Shown: positions 20,278 through 30,039 of the stretch, one piece after another | Numbering within the stretch: position 1 is the first letter of the stretch | Layout: the number at the start of each line of letters is the position of its first letter | Origin: Charina bottae | Lineage: Eukaryota; Chordata; Lepidosauria; Squamata; Charinaidae | Direction of reading: 5' to 3' | Length of the DNA: 64,000 bases | NCBI GenBank assembly: GCA_023362775.1 | Contig: JALMGJ010000005.1 | Span: 40,977,463-41,041,462 of the forward strand | Position numbers and translations under genes: made by a program | Notes under the pieces: model-generated | Seen by the model: the letters and a program-made list of their open reading frames with translations, nothing else | Told to the model about the DNA's origin: nothing | Database searches by the model: none

Positions 20278-22299
20278 CTATTTTGCAGGTACACATACAT
20301 ACAGACACATTCATACACATACTTTAATACACAGATTTCCCCACCACCAGCCAAAATGTGATAATCTATAGACAAAGCAAAATAAAACACAGTAGTTCTG
20401 CCCAATTTCTTAAGCTGCTTTCAGATTCTTGGGTGATTGTTGGAGAAGTAGTATGTGTGTTGATTCAGAAGTAATCCCTATTGTATTAAAAGGACATCAC
20501 TCCCAGGTAACAGTGCATTGGATTGTGATGTAAAGCTGATACAATATCATACTGGAATAATATGGAGCAATGAAATGGGCCATTCAGCTGTCAGAGGAGA
20601 TGAGGATGGCGAATCACACGCATATCTCATCCTATCCCAAGGTGTTATGGATGACACATATATATTTACAAGACAGTGAGAGATGGACTGTGCAAAAGTC
20701 ATTCACTATGCTTCCTAGATAACCTTATATTTTAACATTCATGTTTATTGAAGGGGGAATAATGTTTTCAGTACAAATACCAGAAACATTCTCTTATCCA
20801 TTTGCCTTACCATACTCCAAACTGTTTTCTTCCAAGCAGAAACTATTTGTGGGACCTGTAATATTTATTCAGTGCAGACATACCTCTAAGGTAACTATCT
20901 CTTTTCCACCCTGCAAAAAGCAACAGGAAAAAAAAGGAACAAGAAAGAAAGAAGAATGGGATAGTGAAAAATAGAGAGGAATGATGGGAAGAAAACCTGT
21001 TCAAAGATAAAATCTACCAACTCTTCATTTCGAGGGTCAAGCAAGGGATTTTTGTAATCAGCCTTTCAGCAGCAGAAAAGTTCTCACTGGCTAAGCATAA
21101 ATTTAAATTGTAGTAGCCAATTTGCAGGAGATGTGATTCATCCCAAATTGAATCCAATTTTGCAACAGCCCTTACTTTCAATTGTTTATTTTTAGGCCTT
21201 TTTAAAGAGGTTTTAAGCAGGGAGCTCTTAATAATGGTTGCAGTAGTTTTAGGAACAGTGGGTAGATCTAATGTGTAAAAGCAATGCTCAGAATCAAATT
21301 GCAGGAGTGTGAAAAGGTCATATTGTCACTGAGTCAGAGCAGGGTAGGAAATGCCTCAACACAGAACCACTGCTGGCTGATTTTATATGGAATATTTCAT
21401 GCCAGTTGTGTATTTAAGCTGCACAGAGCCATCAAGCTACAGGCTGTTAAAGGAGACAGTTAAACGGTTCCTCTTCTGAAGTAGTATTGCTCATAAATCA
21501 CATTTTAACAGCTTGTTAGACTACAACGTTCCAGTGTTTGAGGCCCAGCTCAACTTGGAGTAGGGACCCAACTGCTGTTCATACCTACAAGTTACCTACA
21601 AGCTCCTTGCCTTTGCTATAGGGTGAGACACAATGTGTGATACCCAAAACTGTGACACAACTGTGTGCCCCATCCATTCTTGCAGTGGTAAATTATGAAT
21701 CATATGCACTTTTAACAGAGATCATTATGCTGTAGTTATGGCAGGTGAGAAAAGTCAGAACTAGGTAATGGGCATATTTACTGTACATTAATGCTGCTGT
21801 CATTTTACTGATGGAGGCAGTATGTACCTTTTAGAACTTCATGGTTGGCAGAATTTCAACAACTATAGTTCTTTTCCACCACGAAGAAGCTCCCTTGGTT
21901 AAACATTTTCTGAACACATAGCTCAGAAAAACACAGTCTCTCTCTAGGGAAAAAAAAAGTAACAGCAGAAATCACCTTCTTGAACTTCAGGTTTAATGCT
22001 TCTGCATTAGTGAGAAGCTTAGTAAGAGAAGAAATAATGTAATTCCCTGGGTTATCATTACCTATAACAGGTGAACAGTTCAAGTAACAATGTGATTAGC
22101 CATCCATTGGGCTGCCCATAAACTGATATACAGATGGCCAAATCACTGATGCAGGTCAAGATATAGTTGTCAACATAATCTGGCATTTATTACATGCAGA
22201 AAATTGAGTCAGCTTTCCACATTGCTCTGTATATAGGCAAAAAGTAGTTTTCAGTGATATGCAGGCTAGGCACTTTGAGGGCAAAGCGAATCATATTTA
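20278..22299. other. intergenic sequence, nothing recognised
   Basis: This is AT-rich single-copy-looking sequence. No gene, RNA gene or transposon is recognised. Confidence 0.45.
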
Positions 22300-22866
22300 T
22301 AATGACTTAGACTCTACAGTTTTGGCAGTCCGGCTGTTCAGGGCCCTGTCTAACCAGATTCTTCGTTTGGATGGAGTTCAGCTTTTTTAAAGATTTGATG
22401 AAATGGATAAGGTGCTTGGTTCTCACTTGCTCCTCATGGCTTATTATATCTTGTAGAAATGAGGTGTTTGGCTGAGTCCAGGGTGTTATAAATTGCTCCT
22501 TTCAATGAGAAGTCTCAGGATCTTTAAGGGATAGTGTAGTGAGACCACTCCTGAAATAACTTCATTGGACCCAGAAGATAATAAATTATATTCCTTTCTT
22601 TGGTAAGATGCCTGAGCACATACTGGCTAATCAGATTCAGACACTCTTAGATGAATGGATTTTCTAGATCCATTTCAAATGTGGTTTAGGCCTGGTTTAG
22701 CACTGAAACTACCTTGGTTGCTGGATGGATGATATTTGCCAGGAGATAGCTGAGGGAGTAGAAACCTGCCGATTCTCTTGAATCTCTTAATGCTTCAATG
22801 CCATTGACCATGGTATCTTCTGGGAGTCGTTCAAGTCAAATAGCTTTGAAGTGGATGGCTATTTCT

Positions 22867-22867
<1 letters not shown>

Positions 22868-22906
<39 letters not shown>
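22868..22906. repeat. (ATC)n microsatellite
   Basis: About thirteen ATC units within the decayed LINE. Confidence 0.95.
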
Positions 22907-22907
<1 letters not shown>

Positions 22908-22956
22908 TGAGGCATATCAAAATATAAGACAACAATAAGACCATACCTACAGAGAA

Positions 22957-23195
22957 AGCAAGCTTGGCGTAGTGTTTAAGGCATCAGGCTAGAAATCAGG
23001 AGACCATGAGTTCTAGTCCCACTTTAGGCACAAAGCCAGCTGGGTAACCTTGGGCCAGTCACTCTCTCTCAGCCCTAGGAAGGAGGCAATGGCAAACCAC
23101 TTCTGAAATCTTGCCAAGAAAACTGCAGTGACCTGTCCCGGCAGTTGCCAGGAGTCAACACTGACTCTAAGGCACAAAACAAAAACCCAGCAACA
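22957..23195 (+). mobile_element. Sauria-type SINE, tail type A
   Basis: The head (GGCGTAGTGTTTAAGGCATC...GAGTTCTAGTCCCACTTTAG), the core GGGCCAGTCACTCTCTCTCAG and the type A tail (GGAAGGAGGCAATGGCAAAC...GCCAAGAAAACTGCAG) are all present. It is inserted in the plus-strand LINE and lies in the same orientation. Confidence 0.85.
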
Positions 23196-24117
23196 TAACA
23201 AAATATAGTAAAAGACAAAACTATAAGAAAATACAATTCATGTTTCTGTATCACCCCTACAGTTTATCCCTATCAGTACAGTACAGAAGTACTGATAATA
23301 TTTCTACCTGACCCTATGGTACTTATGCTGTGAGATTCCACAGGATTCCATTTTATCCTCCATGTTGTTCAATATCCACATTAAATTGCTGAATGAGATC
23401 ATGTGGAGATTTAAATGTAAAGTGTGGTGGTGACACTCAGCTTTATTTCTCCTTTTCACCAGATTCAGCCAAGACAATGGAACTGCTGAACTAGTGCCTA
23501 CTTACAGTGACAGATCTGAAACCCAGTCCAGATAAGACATAGAAGTTGTTAGTAGATGATTTATCTATCTAGGTAAGTGGAGTTCAACCTATGCTGCATA
23601 GGGTTGAATTCCAACCAAAGAATCAACCTTGTAGTTCAGAAGTGCTTCTGGATTCATCATTGTCAACCCAAGCATAAGGGTTTTCTGTGGCTCAAAGCAT
23701 CTTTCACCAGCTTAGGTTGGTGCGCCAGCTATGGCCCAATTATGTAGTGAAAGATAGCTTTGCTACTTTTCTTCTTTATACTACTGTAATGTATTAACCA
23801 TAGGGCTGTCTCTGAAGACAGTTCAGATATTTCAGTTAGTAAAAAAATGCTGTGACAAGAGAACTGATTGGAATTGGGGGATGTGATTAAGGTGCTTACA
23901 AAGCCAGTGATGGTTTGGGGCCACAGTATCTGAAGGAACAGGTCTTCACATAGGTCCCTAATCATATCCTAAAGCCATCTTCGGGAGGCTTGCTCTGGGT
24001 GCCTTCCCCTACTGAAACGAGGAGCTACCTGAGAGCACGTCCTTCAGTGGTAGTTACTCTCCCCAATGGAGTATATGTTATGCTTTTCTTACTTCTTTCA
24101 GCGCCAGGCAAAGACAT

Positions 24118-24790
24118 TTTTTGTTGTTGTTGTTCAGTCGTTTAGTTGTGTCCGACTCTTCGTGACCTCATGGACCATAGCACGTCAGGCCTTCCTGTCC
24201 TCCACTGTCACCCGGAGTTTACTCAAATTCATGTTCATTACATCGGTGATGCTATCTAACCATCTCATCCTCTGCCGTCCCCTTCTCCTTTTGCCTTCAG
24301 TCTTTCCCAGCATCAGGGTCTTTTCCAGTGAGTCCTCTCTTCGCATTAGGTGGCCAAAGTATTTGAGCTTCAGCTTCAGCATCTGTCCTTCCAATGAGCA
24401 GTCAGGGTTGATTTCCTTTAGGATTGACTGGTTTGACCTCCTTGCAGTCCAAGGGACTCTCAAGAGTCTTCTCCAGCACCACAGTTCGAAAGCATCAATT
24501 CTTCGGCGCTCAGCCTTCCTTATGGTCCAACTCTCACAGCCATACATTACTACTGGAAAAACCATAGCTTTAACTATATGGACCTTTGTCGGCAAGGTGA
24601 TGTCTCTGCTTTTTAATATGCTGTCTAGGTTTGCCATAGCTTTCCTCCCAAGGAGCAACGTCTTTTAATTTCATGGCTGCAGTCACCGTCTGCGGTGATC
24701 TTGGAGCCCAAGAAAATAAAATCTGTCACTGCTTCCATTTCTTCCCCTTCTATTTGCCAGGAAGTGATGGGACCAGATGCCATGATCTGG
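24118..24790 (-). mobile_element. BovB (RTE) LINE, 5'-truncated 3' end
   Basis: An open frame of 157 codons (24658-24185, minus strand) encodes the C-terminal part of the BovB polyprotein downstream of the reverse transcriptase. It includes the MVFPVVMYGCESWTIRKAE and WTARRSNQSIL blocks shared with the complete copy at 30.0-33.5 kb. The (CAA)n-type 3' end appears on the plus strand as TTGTTGTTGTT at 24,121. The insertion splits an older plus-strand LINE. Confidence 0.92.
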
Positions 24791-25116
24791 GTTTAGGGTT
24801 AGATAAAAAAATAAAAAATACATTTTTATTCTCCCCTAATTTTTAATGCTGTGTTAACCCTGCTATGATACTTATTTTTTACAGTAATTGTTGCTTTTAC
24901 TTTCTGTTAATTATTTTAATTATTATCTTGCTGATTTTATTTTATATTTTGCACTGAATTGTTTTTCAAATAAACTGTCTTAATGTATGTTTTAAGTCAT
25001 TGCTTGAACCTATTGTTTTAAATTATAAATATAATTTTTAATTGTAAACTTCAAGGGTCTTTTAAAGTGAAGCAGTATAGAATTTTTTAAAAATAAATAC
25101 AGTACGGCGAAAAAGC
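24791..25116 (+). mobile_element. probable 3'UTR of the L2/CR1-like LINE
   Basis: This AT-rich sequence ends in an AAATAAATAC stretch. Position and composition fit the 3'UTR of the LINE split by the BovB insertion. No coding remains here, so the assignment is inferred from continuity. Confidence 0.45.
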
Positions 25117-25347
25117 ACCTTCTCGACTTATGCCATTCTTGTAACTGTGCATGAGTCCTATAGTGGAGGCGTCCCAGTGAGCCAAAGGTGCCCTGCCCCC
25201 TACATAGATTGGATGGTATCAGCCTGCTTCTCTCATTACATGCTGACCCACAGTATTACAGCCTGAATTGCACCATACCCCTGAGATTGGCTAGTGCAGA
25301 TAATGAAGCTAATGCTAATGGGGAAACAGAGGTGGCATGTGTTAAAG

Positions 25348-25683
25348 CAGGGCTTTCCAAAGTGCCGCCGCTGGCGACACACCAGCGGTGGCGGCGGCAG
25401 TGTGGCAGCAGCGCGGGGGGGTCACATGCACGACGGCGGTGCGGGGGCGTGCGGCAGCACGCGCGTGCATGGTGGTGGCGCGGGGGGGCGTGCGGCGGCG
25501 TGCGCGTGCATGGCAGTGGCAGCAGCGGCAGCAGCCTCCGCTAAAATGCGGAAGCACTGATGCCGCGCCGCTGCCGCTGCTGCTGTGCATGCGCGCGCCA
25601 CTGCTTCCGGGTGATGTGGCGACACACCACGCTGTGTGTGGCAACACACTTTTGTGTTGCGACACACAGTTTGGAAAGCTCTG
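25348..25683. mobile_element. hAT-type MITE, CAGAGCTTTCC family, GC-rich class
   Basis: The ends CAGGGCTTTCCAAAG and TTTGGAAAGCTCTG form terminal inverted repeats. The element is flanked by a perfect 8-bp duplication, TGTTAAAG (25340-25347 and 25684-25691). The 336-bp interior is extremely CpG-rich, with repeated GTGCGGCGGCG-like units, and contrasts sharply with its AT-rich surroundings. Open frames across it are compositional. Confidence 0.92.
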
Positions 25684-25691
25684 TGTTAAAG

Positions 25692-27759
25692 GAAAAGATG
25701 GAGGAAAAATAGCATTTCAACCAGTAAAAACCAAATTGTCCTGATGCAAGTTTTAGTGTCCAGTAAAACATGGTTTGTTACACATGCATTAGATAAGGAA
25801 ATCCTACTCTTTGCAAGGTAGTGCTTGAGATAATTTGCCCATGCTCTTCTTTTTAAGAAGCTTGAAGCTGGATTTTAGAGCAATGGTACTTTGCTACCCA
25901 CTTGATCCCTCTGTCCATCCCTCTTTCCTACAGTGCAGCTAGAAAGTGAGAGATAATTATGTCTAGGTTTGCATAGCACACCATCCTACATGTGGTTTGT
26001 TAATCATTTCAGTAGAAAATTGGTTTCAGTTCTTCTTTATGTTCCCTAAACTGTATACCTCTGGCCCTGTTTGCTGCCAGAGGCTGCGTGAAGAGAGGGT
26101 GAAAAGCCTCTGGAGTTGAGGCCTAGCACATGGCCTCTCCATGGAAGGAGCTAAGGCACATGCGTCCTACCCCATCGGTGGAAGAATCAGAGAGAGAGAA
26201 GAGGAAGTGGGAGGGGCAACAAGCAGCTTCCTTTAGAAGCACAGAGTTTGCCTCCTAGAGCAATCACCCATATGCTAATGAGGCATGCTTGATTTGCCGG
26301 ATTCCAACAATAATGTACTCTCTTGCCCTCATCCATGGATGTTGCTTTCCCATTTAAGCAGTAGAGTGTGTGAGTCAGTATAGTTAACCACATATTATTG
26401 TTCATACTAATAGCTGTAGCACCACTTAGATTTTGTTGTTGCTGGATGTTATAGTTTTGGGTCTCTTTCAAAGGCAGTCCCACACAGAGCACAGTACATT
26501 AATCTAATATAAGCCAGAAAATTTCAAGCCATTATGTGCATTATACTGATTAGGTCAGATCTCAGCAGAAAAGATTTACTGACTATATATCAGCTCCATT
26601 CTTGTGCTATTAAAACACACACACAAGTGAAAGCAGACATTGGAAAATGTTTATGGGTAAGAATAAGTTTACCTCAAAATAACAACACAATCAAGATATT
26701 GTTTAGGAAATTATCTAGAATATATTTCTTAATTGATCAAAATATACAGAGATTATTCACCATATAACCACTTCCAAAATACATTATTATGAATTGTGCA
26801 TATTGTCCCCTTGTGGGGGGAGATGGGCGGTGATATAAATCAAACAATAAATAAATAAATATGCAAACACAGATTGGAGACAGATTCACTCCCAGTTAGA
26901 ATAATTAACATGAACAGGGTTTCATAGGTATATGTTCCTGTGTGGGTACCCATATCCTCCAAAGAGATAGTTGTATTGATCTGTTGCAGCAAAAACAACA
27001 AAACATCTTTGATCAGGTTAATATAAATAGATTTAATTTAACAGAAATTGCCTGGTCCTAAATGTTTACCAATCAAAATTTAGTTTAAGCAAAACATACA
27101 GTAGTGTAACCTTAGCTATGATCTATTCACAGTGTAATACAGCTATCAAGAAGTGTTGGGTTAGAACAGCATTCAGGCATAAAGCTAATTATTTGTTCCC
27201 TAATCAATCTATCACCCAGTTTATCATCTTGACTTTTTATCAAAAAAGTCAAGACAGCAGCCACGATGGTGCGATCGAAGGTCCACCTGTTTTTTACGTG
27301 CTTTAAGCTTTACATACCTCATCTGATTGTTGTGAAGGCGACCTGGGATAGCGTGCATTGTAGTCCCCCCTAGGTTTTTGAAGATCTGAATATGTGATAA
27401 AATAAACAGTATACCACTGAATGTTCCTGCTACATTATGAATCATACATGGCTCTTTTGTTTCTGGGCAAGCAGTTGTGCTTTAGCATCCTGAACATAAT
27501 GCACTTAGGCCCTTTCCCCACCAAAGACATACAGTATAGTACCAACTAACCATCACTGAGGCAATAGAATTACTCTTATCTTGGCAAAGCAATTGTTGGA
27601 TGGCTCTAGGAAATGCACTATCATTAATGGGGATCCTGCCTTTGAAAAAAATAGTGATGATGAGGTCTGCAGCCAGTGAAGTATGCCTTGTGTATACTTA
27701 TAAATGACTCAAAGCCCTTTCAAAAAACAAGAAGATAACTTTATGTACCAATCGAAGAG
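25692..27759. other. intergenic sequence with a LINE 3' remnant
   Basis: Most of this interval shows nothing I recognise. At about 26,810-26,862, GGGGGGAGATGGGCGGTGAT followed by an (AATA)n run looks like the extreme 3' end of an L2/CR1-like LINE. Confidence 0.45.
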
Positions 27760-28215
27760 AATATTTGTAGCTCAGGGTTGAACTGGGGAGTCTTTGGTGC
27801 TCTCTGAGCCTTGTTGTTTTCATGCAGACGTTTCATTGCCAGGCTAGGCAACATCTTCAGTGCGAAAAGGGAGTGGAACTTGCTGTCTGTTTATATACCC
27901 TGGTTTGTCCTGCCTGTGTTGGTGGGGGTCTTGTACTCTCCTTGGTAGTTCCTTGATTGGGCTGTTGTGTGCTGTTTGGGTGATTGACTGAGTTAATAGT
28001 TCCTTGATTAAGGTCTATTGTGTTGTTTGATTGCTCCTCTGCTGCTAATCTTGCTGTTAATCTATGCATATCTTGTTGTTGATTGCTGGCCCAGGGGAGT
28101 TCTGGTCTTCTGGCTATTCTATTGTCTCTTATGAATGGTATGTAAATGTTGTTAACCTCTATGTGTCTGTTGATGGCTGCTTTGTCTGAGTGCCATAACT
28201 TTATGTGCAAGCATG
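27760..28215 (-). mobile_element. Penelope-like retroelement 3' fragment (tentative)
   Basis: On the minus strand a 117-codon frame (28210-27857) ends just before a structured motif at 27860-27827: CTGAAGA, then a stem (GTTGCC/GGCAAT), then GAAACGTC. The same terminal motif recurs near 60.0 kb. The order (end of a hydrophilic reading frame, then a hammerhead-like motif) recalls Penelope-like retroelement ends. The protein portion lacks a catalytic motif, so the class is inferred. Confidence 0.5.
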
Positions 28216-28861
28216 GCTTGAAACAATAATTATATTTTTTGAATGAGATTTTTCCCCCTCCATATCAAGGTACAGACAATTTGAGATAACTGAGATAAAT
28301 AGTGGACCTGAATGTGAAATATGTAGAGACTGGTGCTTGATTCAGTGGCAAACAGTGGAACTTTGACATTATAGAGTCCCCCTATTTTAGAAATTATTAG
28401 ATATAGACCAGGATGAGTGAGGACATTTTTGAAATCATGCTTTTTCAGGTGGAGAGTTTTTCCTGATGATATTGATTGCTTGGATCAGAAAAAAACCATT
28501 GACTGCCTCACAGGCATAAGCCTCCATTGAGGCTTTTACAACACTCTGTCTAATAAATTTGGTCTTGTACAAATCAACACTTTGGTACCTAGGGTTTCCT
28601 TGGCCCTAGAGGAAAAAATAAATTACATTAGGATATATTTTGTTGGACCTTAGCATTATAAACTTGTCCTACGCTTGTAGTCATTGAACTACAATTCTAA
28701 ACATCTCCATACAATGACCAGCCAATGTTAAGGAGTATTGGGAATTGCAGTTTAGCAACATCTGGAGACCACAGGTTGCTTAACTTGGGCTTGAATGTAT
28801 TGAGATTGTAGAATGGGCTTCAGATCCTAGAGAAAGGAGTAACATTATTTAGTGCTCAAAG
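28216..28861. other. intergenic sequence with a degenerate MITE
   Basis: About 28,676-28,790 resembles an old MITE with ACTACAATTCTAAACATCTC on one side and a GGGAATTGCAG / CATCTGGAGACC end on the other. The rest shows nothing recognisable. Confidence 0.4.
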
Positions 28862-28873
28862 AAACATAAGAGA

Positions 28874-29050
28874 ATGGATTGTCGAAGGCTTTCACGGCCG
28901 GAGTTCAATGGTTGTTGTGGGTCTTCTGGGCTGTGTGGCCGTGTTCTGGAAGTTGTGATTCCTAACGTTTTGCCAGCATCTGTGTTAAACGTTAGGAACC
29001 ACAACTTCCAGAACATGGCCACACAGCCCAGAAGACCCACAACAACCATC
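28874..29050. mobile_element. fold-back element, 62-bp arms
   Basis: Arms at 28908-28969 and 28988-29049 are inverted copies with two mismatches around an 18-base centre. AAACATAAGAGA (28862-28873) and AAACATTAGAGA (29051-29062) flank the element and look like a 12-bp target duplication with one mismatch. On the minus strand the centre reads AGATGCTGGCAAAACGTTAG. That resembles the GAAACGTC-containing terminal motif of the other Penelope-like pieces in this window. Confidence 0.75.
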
Positions 29051-29218
29051 AAACATTAGAGAGTTTAAAAGGCCAAAAGACTGAGCTAAAACATCTCTCT
29101 TTCCAGATGTGATAGTTTTCTGTGTGCTCGTGTGTATGTGCATGTGTGTGTGTTTTGTATTGTTTTTTTACATGGGGAGAATTCAGAAATTGCTATAAGT
29201 TTGAATTGCTATAAGCTC

Positions 29219-29321
29219 ATGACTGCGGAAGCGCTCTTCGGCTAACAAACGGAGATGAGCACCGGCCCCTAGAGTCGGACACGACTGCACAAATGTGCGG
29301 GGGGAACCTTTACCTTTTTAC
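29219..29321 (+). mobile_element. 3' fragment of TTACCTTT-tailed SINE
   Basis: This is a 5'-truncated copy of the SINE seen complete at 41275-41607. It contains CATGACTGCGGAAGCGC, GAGCACCGGCCCCTAGAGTC and a CCTTTACCTTTTT tail. Confidence 0.85.
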
Positions 29322-30021
29322 TAGTATTCTACTTGGGCCAGGGACTAAGATTAAGAGATCTGTAGTCAGTATGGATAAACTAATAGTAGCCTCAGATGCT
29401 GGGATCGGGAGAGAAGCGAAACTTTTCCTACGTGCCGTTTTCATGATCCAAATTCCTTTACCGTATGGAGAAAACTGTACAAGTTTTCCCAAGCAAAGCA
29501 TTTTGTTGTGGCGGGAGGGGATTCCCAGGAGGAAATAGTGCAGGGACGAAGCATTAAGCCCAGCTCCCTGGTGCACACCCCCAGTCCCAACTGAGGCACC
29601 AGGCAGCTGTTATTAATATATTTATTTCGAATAATAAAGATTGGGAGATCCTGAGTACAGCTTGGCTCTCAGTCTGTTAGTTTTCAAAACATGCCGAATA
29701 GTTTGTCAGGCTAGAATGGGTAGGTAGCTCACTTTAATTTAGAATATAAATAGACTAACTTTATGTATCACTTCTTGGGAATCTTTTCAAGAAAGTATTC
29801 CATAGGCAATATAAACAGTAAAGGTAAGAGGAAACATGTGTTTGTAATTTGATTTAAGTTCACTTATTCAACTTCTGAGTCACTCTACCACCTAGTCTAG
29901 CATTTCCAACATGGTGCCCTGCAGATGTGCTAGACAATCAGCAGGGAATGCTGGGAATTGTAGTCCAACATATCTGGAGGGAAAGAGTTAGAAAATACCA
30001 GTCCATGTGAGAGGAACATAA
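29322..30021. other. intergenic sequence with a degenerate MITE
   Basis: About 29,900-29,998 resembles an old MITE (CATTTCCAACATGGTGCCC and GGGAATTGTAGTCCAACATA). The rest of the interval shows nothing I recognise. Confidence 0.4.
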
Positions 30022-30039
30022 GCAGCAATTTGTTGTTGT

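Larger units (their letters stand above)
22300..24117 (+). mobile_element. L2/CR1-like LINE, decayed, interrupted
   Basis: Broken frames on the plus strand recall an L2/CR1-type reverse transcriptase. There is an FNAIDH-like block near 22,793-22,810 where related elements have a Phe-Asp-Thr-Ile-Asp-His motif. The stretch near 23,330-23,400 resembles PQGS...LFNI. The part from 23,640 to 24,110 resembles the region before the LINE 3' end. Stops and frameshifts are numerous. A SINE (22957-23195) and an (ATC)n repeat interrupt it. The 3'UTR appears to resume after the BovB fragment, at 24791. Confidence 0.65.

Noticed and set aside
25188..25744. Alanine/arginine/cysteine-rich frames at 25.2-25.7 kb
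   Set aside because: They lie inside a GC-rich hAT MITE with terminal repeats and an 8-bp duplication. Composition explains the frames.
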